A stretch of DNA of 9,612 nt from positions 1-9,612 of the forward strand of contig UQXS01000084.1 in NCBI GenBank assembly GCA_900545125.1, read 5' to 3'. The stretch comes from an uncultured Ruminococcus sp. (GTDB lineage: Bacteria; Bacillota; Clostridia; Oscillospirales; Ruminococcaceae). The notes below the pieces were generated by a model. That model was not told where the DNA came from. It saw only the letters and a list, made by a program, of their open reading frames with translations, and did not search any database. Below, one piece after another: positions 1 to 6,633 of the stretch; position 1 is the stretch's first letter, and each line of letters begins with the position of its first letter. A program made the position numbers and the translations under genes.

Positions 1-302
1 GCTGCGGCAACCGGAATGACAAATCTCAGGGTAGAACCGCTTTCGCAGCAGTCTATTTCCGCTTTTTCCGGACATGATTCAATGCCGGTAACAGTGACCG
101 TACTGCCGTTTATCATGAAGCGAGCGCCAAGAGCAGTCATTGCACCGATAGTCGCTTCGATGTCTTTCGACATATTCACGCCGCTTATAACGGAAGTTCC
201 ATGAGCAAGGGATGCGCATATCAGAGCACGGTGGGCACAGCTTTTCGATGCCGGGATTTCGACCTTTCCGGAAAGAAAAGACGGGGTAATGCGTATATCC
301 AT
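1..302 (-). CDS. aroA: EPSP synthase, N-terminal part (gene cut by window edge)
   Basis: 3-phosphoshikimate 1-carboxyvinyltransferase joins phosphoenolpyruvate to shikimate-3-phosphate, the sixth step of the shikimate pathway, in the cytoplasm. Only the first 100 codons are present; the frame is open to the left edge. Residues 12-26 carry the family's N-terminal signature: G12-K-V then P17-A-S-K20-S21, with R25. K20, S21 and R25 correspond to substrate-binding residues K22, S23 and R27 of the E. coli enzyme. Residues 87-93 read ESGSTLR, the second conserved loop, with G89 at the position of E. coli G96. The ATG at 302 lies two bases after the aroB stop, and its ribosome binding site (GGAGG) is formed by the last aroB codons, so the two are translationally linked. 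Identity is firm from the motifs; the rest of the protein cannot be judged. Confidence 0.93.
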   Translation of the reverse strand, partial: MDIRITPSFLSGKVEIPASKSCAHRALICASLAHGTSVISGVNMSKDIEATIGAMTALGARFMINGSTVTVTGIESCPEKAEIDCCESGSTLRFVIPVAA

Positions 303-304
303 TT

Positions 305-1348
305 TTATCCCTCCATAAGTCTGCAGAATTCTTCTATCGTGACTTTCACGATTTCGGCGCTGCCTATCGTTTTGCAGACGATATAGCTGAGACTGCCCGA
401 TGTACGCTTTTTATCCTTATAGCAAAAGGGGAGCAGCTCGTCCATGGGAATGTCTGTTCCAGTCGGAAGAGAGTATTTTTCCAGACATTTTCTCAGTTTT
501 TCATGGATTTCAGGGGAGCAGAGCTTTTCCGTTATCAGGCACATTCCCGCAGCGACACCCATGCCGTGAGTGAAGTTGGTATATTGATGCCAGCCCTCAA
601 GTGCGTGACCAAGCGTATGACCAAAATTAAGTATCATGCGTTCGCCCTTGTCGAATTCGTCATGTTCAACGACGTCACGCTTGATGTCGATACAGGTATA
701 GATAAGCTCGTCCATAGCCTCGTGAATTGTATCTGAGGTGTGATTATCAATAAGCTCGAAGAGATTTTTGTCACGTATCATGCCATATTTGACTGCTTCA
801 GCCATACCGTCGGAAAGGATTTCCGGAGTCAGTGTTTTAAGCGTGTTGCTGTCGCAGATAACCAGTGCAGGCTGTTTGAAAGCTCCGGCAAGATTTTTTC
901 CGCCTTTTATATCAATTGCAGTTTTGCCGCCCACTGATGAATCTATCTGTGCGAGGAGCGTTGTCGGGATCTGTACAAAATCAACTCCCCTCAGATAAGA
1001 GGCGGAGGCAAATCCGGCTATATCGCCTACAACTCCGCCGCCGAGGGCTATCACTATATCGCTTCTGGTTATGGAGCTTTCACACAGAAAGTCAAGGATC
1101 TCTCCGAAAACCGAGAGATTTTTGGATTGTTCACCGTTCGGGAAAGTGAACGTACTGCATTCAAATCCGCTTTTTTCGAGTGAATCCGTAACGGTTCTGC
1201 CGTAAAGAGCACCTACAATATCGTCGGTTATTATCGCAGCCTTAGATGCTCCGGTGATTGTTCTGATGTATTCGCCGCTTTTTTGAAGTCCGTCCCTTTC
1301 GATTATAACATCGTAGGGATGACTGGTATTTACATGGATTGTTTTCAT
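305..1348 (-). CDS. aroB: 3-dehydroquinate synthase
   Basis: AroB turns DAHP into 3-dehydroquinate, the second step of the shikimate pathway, using NAD+ and a divalent metal in the cytoplasm. The 347-residue length is usual for the family. The NAD-binding region shows GGGVVGDIAGF at 103-113, followed by the PTTLLAQIDSSVGGK stretch at 128-142. Expected metal ligands are visible: E184 in DGMAEAVKYG, H244 in LNFGHTLGHALE (240-251), and H261 in the HGMGV segment. No key residue is missing. The ATG at 1348 has GGAGG at 1353-1357, a short 4-base gap. The gene sits 24 bases after the third gene of the ExbB/ExbD-like cluster and two bases before aroA, so it is probably read from the promoter near 3170 unless an unseen internal promoter exists. 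Confidence 0.97.
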   Translation of the reverse strand: MKTIHVNTSHPYDVIIERDGLQKSGEYIRTITGASKAAIITDDIVGALYGRTVTDSLEKSGFECSTFTFPNGEQSKNLSVFGEILDFLCESSITRSDIVIALGGGVVGDIAGFASASYLRGVDFVQIPTTLLAQIDSSVGGKTAIDIKGGKNLAGAFKQPALVICDSNTLKTLTPEILSDGMAEAVKYGMIRDKNLFELIDNHTSDTIHEAMDELIYTCIDIKRDVVEHDEFDKGERMILNFGHTLGHALEGWHQYTNFTHGMGVAAGMCLITEKLCSPEIHEKLRKCLEKYSLPTGTDIPMDELLPFCYKDKKRTSGSLSYIVCKTIGSAEIVKVTIEEFCRLMEG

Positions 1349-1372
1349 AAAGCCTCCAGATTTAGAATGATG

Positions 1373-1855
1373 TTAGTCGGCAGTGGATTCCGTAAAGGTT
1401 ATGCCCTCCTGTACAAGTGCTTCTTTGAGTTCGTGCATAACGTCATTGTATGCATTTTCGTCAATAATGCGGACGCAGACACTTCCTGACATTGATTTTA
1501 TCTCGCTTATAAAATCATCAATGTCGATGTAACCGTCATCATAGCGGTATTGTGTGCCTGTCACGGTGATATCGACGAATTTTTCGCCTCTGTCGCTGAT
1601 TTCCGGAACAGTGGAGGGGTCATTTTCGGTTTCGTCATCGCTGACGGAATCAGAGGCAGTATTGCTGCTGCCGTTGTCATCTTTGCCGAAAAATCCGATT
1701 TCGAAATGGTTCAGCAGCCAGATTACAAGTGCAATTAAAACAACAAGGAGCAAAAGCGGTATCAGGCAGCCGCTTTTCTTTTTTACAACGACTTTTTCCT
1801 GTACGGGCGGAGGAGCAGCTTTCTTTTTCTGATTATTTTTTGCGGATTTTGCCAT
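1373..1855 (-). CDS. Single-pass membrane protein with ExbD-like outer domain, no transmembrane Asp
   Basis: This is an unnamed 160-residue protein. It has a very basic, Pro-containing cytoplasmic tail (1-29), one hydrophobic helix (about 31-48, Leu/Val/Ile with no acidic residue), an acidic Ser/Asp-rich linker (about 55-90) and a compact C-terminal domain (about 92-155). The strand, DGYIDIDDF helix, VCVRIIDENAY strand, VMHELKEALVQEGI helix order resembles the periplasmic domain of ExbD/TolR. I chose the ATG at 1855 over the one at 1864: GAAAGG at 1865-1870 touches the 1864 ATG but lies 9 bases from 1855. It follows the Asp-bearing ExbD-like gene by 28 bases, so it is probably an accessory subunit of the same complex. 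The ExbD link is my reading of the residue pattern; an unrelated anchored protein is possible. Confidence 0.65.
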   Translation of the reverse strand: MAKSAKNNQKKKAAPPPVQEKVVVKKKSGCLIPLLLLVVLIALVIWLLNHFEIGFFGKDDNGSSNTASDSVSDDETENDPSTVPEISDRGEKFVDITVTGTQYRYDDGYIDIDDFISEIKSMSGSVCVRIIDENAYNDVMHELKEALVQEGITFTESTAD

Positions 1856-1883
1856 ATAAATCATCCTTTCATTACGGCATTGG

Positions 1884-2468
1884 TTACTTATTTTTCTGTG
1901 CTGTATTTATATAAGCGCAGTAGAAATTCATATATTCCTCTCTCACAAGATCAACTGCTGCATTCACGGCTTTGACATCTCTGTAAAGTGAAGTGCTTCC
2001 GTCGTAGATAAGTGCGCACAGTATGATATCGTTTTTTTCAAGATCTGCATTTTCAAGTGCCTGGGTGATACAGCCGCAGATTTCCGTTTCGGAAGAAATT
2101 TCCGTTTCGCCCAGCTTGCCGCCGGAATTGCAGACAATGAGCTTACCGCTTGAATCATAGCATATATCAAGAGTTATAAGTTTTCCGTTTTCATAGTCTG
2201 TAAGAGCCTGCTGATTATCGGCGGCGTTCTTGTCGATATTTTCAAGCATAGAAGTAAGCCGTTCAAGCTGATTTGTTTTTGTATCAAGTTCTTCCCGGAC
2301 GATTTCAAGCTGCTGTTCGGCAGCCGCAGCATCTTTTGCGGCTTTTTCGACAGCTTCTTTGTCACCGTTCCGGACATTCATCATGACCCAGAAAAGCATT
2401 ATCAGTATAACATCAAGAAGGGCAGTCAGTTCAATGACGATCCCTTTGTTTTTGCGGTATCCGTTCAT
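1884..2468 (-). CDS. ExbD/TolR-like proton-channel subunit with coiled coil
   Basis: This 194-residue protein has the N-terminal layout of ExbD/TolR/MotB: a short basic start, then one helix (about 12-32) reading ELTALLDVILIMLFWVMM, with D19 where the proton-carrying Asp lies in ExbD (D25) and TolR (D23). A long Ala/Glu/Lys-rich coiled coil follows (about 36-95), then an outer domain (about 98-190) of mixed strands and helices. I see no OmpA-like peptidoglycan-binding motif. In the family this subunit pairs with an ExbB-type channel and passes ion flow on as mechanical work. Its ATG overlaps the stop of the ExbB-like gene in an ATGA, which signals coupled translation and a shared complex. A 12-bp repeat (2080-2091 and 2098-2109) encodes a doubled ETEI motif. 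The substrate or target is unknown. Confidence 0.78.
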   Translation of the reverse strand: MNGYRKNKGIVIELTALLDVILIMLFWVMMNVRNGDKEAVEKAAKDAAAAEQQLEIVREELDTKTNQLERLTSMLENIDKNAADNQQALTDYENGKLITLDICYDSSGKLIVCNSGGKLGETEISSETEICGCITQALENADLEKNDIILCALIYDGSTSLYRDVKAVNAAVDLVREEYMNFYCAYINTAQKNK

Positions 2469-3145
2469 ATCCGTTTATTTATGGAATCGAGGATATCGAC
2501 AATATCCTGATCTGTGTTGAAATGATTTGCAGCAGATTCGTGTGAGATCACTTTATCATGGCTTCTGACGGAAAGCAGGTCATACTGAATGTCACGTGGA
2601 TTATCATTATCGGACTGATTAAGACCGGTTTCGCGGGGAACGTGTTTTTTTGCGGCAGAGTTGTTGCGTTCAAGGTAGAGGGCAACATTTTTTTCGTTAT
2701 CTTCTATTTTTGCGCTTGTCACGCCGTCGAGGAATTTGAAGATTATGGCGAAGATAAGTCCCCAGAAAGTTGAGGTAAGCGCACCATAGAAATTTCCTGT
2801 AACGTTTCCGGTATCAGATACCAAACCGAGGAGTGATACCACAGTTCCAAGGATGCCGAGCAGAGGAAATATACCCGTAAGATTTACATATATTGAATAA
2901 AGCCTGCCCATGTTGTTTCTCATTGTTACAACGTCTGTTTCACGCAGACCAGAGATATCTTTATCAGCTTCTTTGCGGGAAAGGTCACCGTCGGGAACAA
3001 ACACTGTAAGGTGCATTTTATTATAAAGATTGTCCGCAGATTGACGCAGAAAGAAATATACTGCGCCTGTCATAACGGCTGCAATGAATATAATGAGGTC
3101 GTATCCCCAGAAGTTCATGAAGATGACCGAAAATATATTTTTCAT
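2465..3145 (-). CDS. MotA/TolQ/ExbB-type proton-channel subunit
   Basis: This 226-residue integral membrane protein has the ExbB/TolQ three-helix plan: helix 1 about 16-33, a cytoplasmic loop, helix 2 about 83-109 and helix 3 about 119-139, then a long soluble tail to 226. Helix 2 contains PLLGILGTVVSLLG (94-107) and helix 3 contains ALTSTFWGLIFAI (122-134), the two signature segments of the family. T101 and T126 fall where E. coli ExbB has its pore threonines T148 and T181. Such subunits form a pentameric ion channel around a dimer of ExbD-type proteins, and the next gene encodes one, overlapping by 4 bases. I prefer the ATG at 3145 over 3151: GGAGG at 3153-3157 lies 7 bases from the former and only 1 from the latter. 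It is the first gene of the operon. What the complex energises is not shown. Confidence 0.85.
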   Translation of the reverse strand: MKNIFSVIFMNFWGYDLIIFIAAVMTGAVYFFLRQSADNLYNKMHLTVFVPDGDLSRKEADKDISGLRETDVVTMRNNMGRLYSIYVNLTGIFPLLGILGTVVSLLGLVSDTGNVTGNFYGALTSTFWGLIFAIIFKFLDGVTSAKIEDNEKNVALYLERNNSAAKKHVPRETGLNQSDNDNPRDIQYDLLSVRSHDKVISHESAANHFNTDQDIVDILDSINKRI

Positions 3146-3166
3146 CGTCATTCCTCCTCAGCAAAC

Positions 3167-3195
3167 ATTATAGCATATTTAACATAAAAATGCAA
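3167..3195 (-). promoter_or_regulatory. Promoter of the ExbB/ExbD-aroB-aroA operon
   Basis: On the minus strand a TATAAT box (3172-3167) is preceded by TG one base upstream, giving an extended -10 (TGCTATAAT), and by TTGCAT (3195-3190) with an exact 17-base spacer. The start of transcription should fall near 3160, which leaves a leader of only about 15 bases that is mostly the AGGAGG ribosome binding site. No operator or leader structure is evident. Confidence 0.75.
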
Positions 3196-3229
3196 TAGTT
3201 TTCCGAATATTTTTCTTATATCGTTGCCT

Positions 3230-3261
3230 TTAAGACTATTTTAAGAATGGCAGGTTATAAT
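3230..3261 (+). promoter_or_regulatory. Promoter of the dockerin protein with direct repeat over the -35
   Basis: TATAAT at 3256-3261 is a perfect -10. The -35 position (3233-3238, AGACTA) is poor. TTAAGA occurs at 3230-3235 and again at 3241-3246, an 11-bp period with a 5-base gap, so the two copies sit on one helix face across the -35 region. That layout is typical of response-regulator sites at promoters that need an activator. The regulator is unknown. The leader is about 48 bases, with a 7-bp AT-rich hairpin (3276-3282 with 3287-3293, loop TCAG) just before the AAGGAGA ribosome binding site at 3299-3305. Confidence 0.6.
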
Positions 3262-3315
3262 CTGAACATAATATGAAATCTTTCAGAAGATTTACAGCAA
3301 GGAGAACGATATACT

Positions 3316-6300
3316 ATGAAAAGAATGACAATGAAAAAATTTGCAGCAGGATTTTCTTCCGCACTTGTTATGGCATCTGCAATGCCTCTGAGCAGTATTC
3401 CGGTTATGGCAGCCGGTGAGACTTCATCAGACATAATTTACGGCGATGCCGACTGCGACGGTAATATTTATCTCAATGATGCCGTGCTTATCATGCAGTC
3501 AATAGGAAACCCCGACGTTTACGGAGAAAACGGAACGGATCCTAAGCATATTACGAAAAAGGGTATAGACAATGCTGACGTATCAAACAGAGGGGATGGA
3601 CTTACAAATCTCGATGCTCTTACCGTTCAGAAGAAACTTCTCGGACTTATAGACACACTTCCTGAATCATGGCAGGGCGGAACAGATCCGATAACGGCAG
3701 AAACTCTTATTCATCTTAAAGGAACATCCATTGAGGTAGAGGGCGACAACGCAGAGGTACATGGCACGACTGTAACGATTACTCATTCCGGCGTTTTTAC
3801 TGTTGACGGAACTCTTGACAACGGTCAGATAGCCGTTGCAATTCCTGACGAAACGGCTGATCCGGAAACGGTAAAGATCTTCCTGAACGGCGTTAATATC
3901 ACCGGAAAGAACGCTCCGGCAATTTACATATCCAATGCGGAAAATACTTCTCTTAACCTTGTTGACGGCACGGAAAATACGATTACTGACGGCGATACGG
4001 CTTATTCAGGCGACTGGCTGGGCAGTGCGGTTATCGAAGCAAAGGACGATATTACCGTCAAGGGCGGAGATCTCGGAACGGGTGTGCTCAATATCACTGC
4101 CAACACCCAGAATGCCTTTGTCTGCAACAACGATATCAAGTTTACCGGCGGAACGACAAATATCGCCACATTGAATGCGACCGATAAAACCAACGGCGTA
4201 AACGGTAAGACATCGGTAACCGTGAAAGATACGGCTGTAGTAAACATTGATGCTGAGGGCGACGGTCTGAAGTCATCCAACGGAGATGTTTCCGTTGAGG
4301 GCGGAACAGCGGTAATCAAGGCAGGAAACGACGCAGTACAGGCAGGAGCAGCAATCAATATACTTGGCGGCAATGTTACGGCAGGCGGCGACAGGGGACT
4401 GACTGCTGTTACAGGAATCAATATCAGCGGAGGTACTGTTATTGCTACAGCTACCGACAATCAGGCAGATACTTCATTGCTTTCTTCGTCGCAGACAACA
4501 ATGCTCTTCAACTGCGTGGATTGCTCCGATAATACTGATCTTATGTGGAAAAAAGCCAACTCCTTTGAAATGTCCAACGGCTTTAAATGCGACTTTGTAA
4601 AGAAATATAAATATGTTCTTGTAAGTTCTCCGGAGCTGACACAGAGCGGTTCACTGTCGATAAAGAATACGTCCACAGGCGGAAGCGTTGTATACGGTAC
4701 GGATAATTCTGCTGATTTTGCTGCGGTATCCGGCGTAAATGTATTTGAAAATGTAGATCCCGGTTATGATGCCGGTTCTGTTGTTGATCCGACAGCAGGA
4801 TATACTGTCACTCTTGCCGACAGCGGAGTAACATCCAATGCTCCGGCTGAAACGGCAAAAACCAGCGGAAATGTTCTTACAATAACACAGCCCGGAATTT
4901 TTGCGGTATCAGGAAAATGCACTGAGGGACAGATCGTTGTGGACGTTGACAAAACAGCTTATCCCACAGGCGTTGTGGAACTTGATCTCGTGGGAGCAGA
5001 GCTCTCAAACAGCAGCACTTCACCTGTATATGTGAATTCTGTTGGTGACGAAGTACAGATTGTTGCCAAGAGCGGAACCGAGAATATCATTTCTGACGGC
5101 ACATCACATACTCAGACATACACAGATTCTGACGGCAATGTGAATACTGTCGAGGGTGCGGTTTTTTCCCGTGACGATCTGAAATTCAAGGGCACAGGCA
5201 GTCTTACGATAAACGGAAATACGGACGATGCTGTAGTCTGTAAGAATGATCTGAAAATCTACAACGGAAGCATCACAATAAACGCCGAAGATGACGGTCT
5301 GAGAGGAAAGGACAGCGTGACAGTCGGAAATGCTGCCGATACGGATTTCAGCACTCTCAACCTGACAGTTAATACAAAGAGCGGCGACGGAATAAAATCA
5401 ACGGCAGCAGATACGGCAACGGCAGACAAGTCATACGGCGTGGTAACGATCAACGGCGGAACGGTAAATATTAATTCCTATGCTGACGGAATTCAGGGTG
5501 AGCAGGATGTTGTCATCAACGGCGGTGATATTAATATCAAAACATACGAAGGCTCGTCGTTTACCGGAACAGGAGGATCTTCTTCTTCAAATCCGTGGGG
5601 CGGTGGAATGCAGGACGGAAATTCCAACAAGACCGACATATCTGCAAAGGGCATCAAGGCAGTCGGCATTTATGATGCAGCAGGAACTACATGGCAGAGC
5701 GGCGGAAATATCACTGTAAACGGCGGAAATATTATAGTTGATTCCTCTGACGATTCGCTTCACTGCGGCGGTGATATGAATCTTTACGGCGGCGTTATGC
5801 AGCTTGCTTCAGCCGATGACGGCGTTCATTCCGACCACAATCTGACGATAGGAAAAGGAACTGCTGATACATACGACGATGTTACAGTGATCGTTTCCAA
5901 AGGCTATGAGGGAATCGAGGGCATGAATATCGTCCAGAACAGCGGTACTGTAATCTGCAGCGTAACGGATGACGGATATAACGCAGCCGGCGGCGCAGAC
6001 GGTTCGGGTATGGGAAATCCGGGCTGGAATCAAGGCGGCTGGGGAGGAGGAATGACCTCCGGCGGAAATTATTCGCTTGATATAAAGGGCGGATTTGCAC
6101 TTGTAAACGTAACCGACGGCGACCATGACGGTTTTGATTCAAACGGCAGTCTTACGATATCAGGCGGAATAGTCGTTTCCAACGGCAACGAAGCATTTGA
6201 CAGTGACGGCGCAAAGAGCTGTACAGGCGGCATCTTTATTGAAAACACAGGCTCAGGCGGCATGGGCGGCATGGGAGGCGGAAGCTTAAATGCTTCAGTT

Positions 6301-6552
6301 TCCGCTTCAGGTTCAGTTTCAAAGGGCACAAGGATCTCTCTGGTCGGCAGCAACAATCAGGTGATCGTATCGTTCGTTGCCGGAAAGAATGTAAGCAACT
6401 TCAAGGCAGGAGGTTCAGGACTTCCGTCAGGAGCAGCTTTCTATACCGGAGGAACGCTCAGCAACTGTACATATTTCCAGGAATACTACAGCGATCAGCT
6501 TGCAGCATATGGCGGAACTCTTTCCGGCGGAACAGCAATTTCCGGACAATAA
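3316..6552 (+). CDS. Secreted dockerin protein with two Cthe_2159-like beta-helix carbohydrate-binding domains
   Basis: This 1078-residue protein is exported. A signal peptide has basic residues at 2-8, a hydrophobic core and a likely cut after A32. A type I dockerin follows (about 41-118): the first calcium loop is DADCDGNIYLND (44-55), the second DVSNRGDGLTNLD (88-100), then a helix ending in a Leu-rich LLGLIDTLPES. Dockerins bind cohesins on scaffoldins, so the protein probably joins a cellulosome. Two homologous beta-helix units follow (about 128-485 and 491-1078); matching marks are TITHSGVFTV/TITQPGIFAV, GQIAVAI/GQIVVDV and GTENTITDG/GTENIISDG. They resemble Cthe_2159 (DUF4353), a Clostridium thermocellum protein that binds cellulose and pectic acid. 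The second unit has three Gly/Met/Trp-rich loops. No catalytic domain is apparent. ATG 3316 has a slightly long 11-base ribosome-site gap. Transcribed alone, divergent from the ExbB operon. Confidence 0.9.
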   Translation: MKRMTMKKFAAGFSSALVMASAMPLSSIPVMAAGETSSDIIYGDADCDGNIYLNDAVLIMQSIGNPDVYGENGTDPKHITKKGIDNADVSNRGDGLTNLDALTVQKKLLGLIDTLPESWQGGTDPITAETLIHLKGTSIEVEGDNAEVHGTTVTITHSGVFTVDGTLDNGQIAVAIPDETADPETVKIFLNGVNITGKNAPAIYISNAENTSLNLVDGTENTITDGDTAYSGDWLGSAVIEAKDDITVKGGDLGTGVLNITANTQNAFVCNNDIKFTGGTTNIATLNATDKTNGVNGKTSVTVKDTAVVNIDAEGDGLKSSNGDVSVEGGTAVIKAGNDAVQAGAAINILGGNVTAGGDRGLTAVTGINISGGTVIATATDNQADTSLLSSSQTTMLFNCVDCSDNTDLMWKKANSFEMSNGFKCDFVKKYKYVLVSSPELTQSGSLSIKNTSTGGSVVYGTDNSADFAAVSGVNVFENVDPGYDAGSVVDPTAGYTVTLADSGVTSNAPAETAKTSGNVLTITQPGIFAVSGKCTEGQIVVDVDKTAYPTGVVELDLVGAELSNSSTSPVYVNSVGDEVQIVAKSGTENIISDGTSHTQTYTDSDGNVNTVEGAVFSRDDLKFKGTGSLTINGNTDDAVVCKNDLKIYNGSITINAEDDGLRGKDSVTVGNAADTDFSTLNLTVNTKSGDGIKSTAADTATADKSYGVVTINGGTVNINSYADGIQGEQDVVINGGDINIKTYEGSSFTGTGGSSSSNPWGGGMQDGNSNKTDISAKGIKAVGIYDAAGTTWQSGGNITVNGGNIIVDSSDDSLHCGGDMNLYGGVMQLASADDGVHSDHNLTIGKGTADTYDDVTVIVSKGYEGIEGMNIVQNSGTVICSVTDDGYNAAGGADGSGMGNPGWNQGGWGGGMTSGGNYSLDIKGGFALVNVTDGDHDGFDSNGSLTISGGIVVSNGNEAFDSDGAKSCTGGIFIENTGSGGMGGMGGGSLNASVSASGSVSKGTRISLVGSNNQVIVSFVAGKNVSNFKAGGSGLPSGAAFYTGGTLSNCTYFQEYYSDQLAAYGGTLSGGTAISGQ

Positions 6553-6571
6553 TAAATTCGTTTATACAAAG

Positions 6572-6608
6572 ATAATGAGGGAGATTTTCTCCCTCATTAT
6601 TATTTTTT
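6572..6608 (+). terminator. Intrinsic terminator after the dockerin gene
   Basis: A perfect 12-bp stem (6572-6583 with 6589-6600, sequence ATAATGAGGGAG and its complement) with a 5-base ATTTT loop is followed by TATTTTTT. It starts 20 bases after the stop codon at 6552. It could also slow transcription from the convergent gene ending at 6634, but the minus-strand tail has only a short T run. Confidence 0.92.
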
Positions 6609-6633
6609 ACCGGAATCAGGAATGGAATCTTTT

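Noticed and set aside
2080..2109. 12-bp direct repeat ATTTCCGTTTCG as a regulatory repeat
   Set aside because: It lies in frame within the ExbD-like gene with an 18-bp period and simply encodes a repeated ETEI peptide.
1373..3145. A Zorya-type anti-phage system (ZorA/ZorB motor plus effectors)
   Set aside because: The channel subunit lacks the long cytoplasmic tail of ZorA, the ExbD-like proteins show no OmpA/peptidoglycan-binding domain as in ZorB, and the neighbours are aroB and aroA, not helicase or nuclease effectors.
1884..3145. Flagellar MotA/MotB stator
   Set aside because: The channel protein has a three-helix ExbB/TolQ layout, not the four helices of MotA, the partner lacks an OmpA domain, and no flagellar gene is in view.
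3224..3261. TTGCCT at 3224-3229 as the -35 of the dockerin promoter
   Set aside because: The gap to the TATAAT box is 26 bases, far beyond the usual 16-18.
4002..4460. 152-codon open frame opposite the dockerin gene
   Set aside because: It is low-complexity in Pro, Val and Ser, mirrors the repeat composition of the gene on the plus strand, and has no ribosome site or recognisable motif. The same holds for the minus-strand frames at 5809-6142 and 6069-6356.
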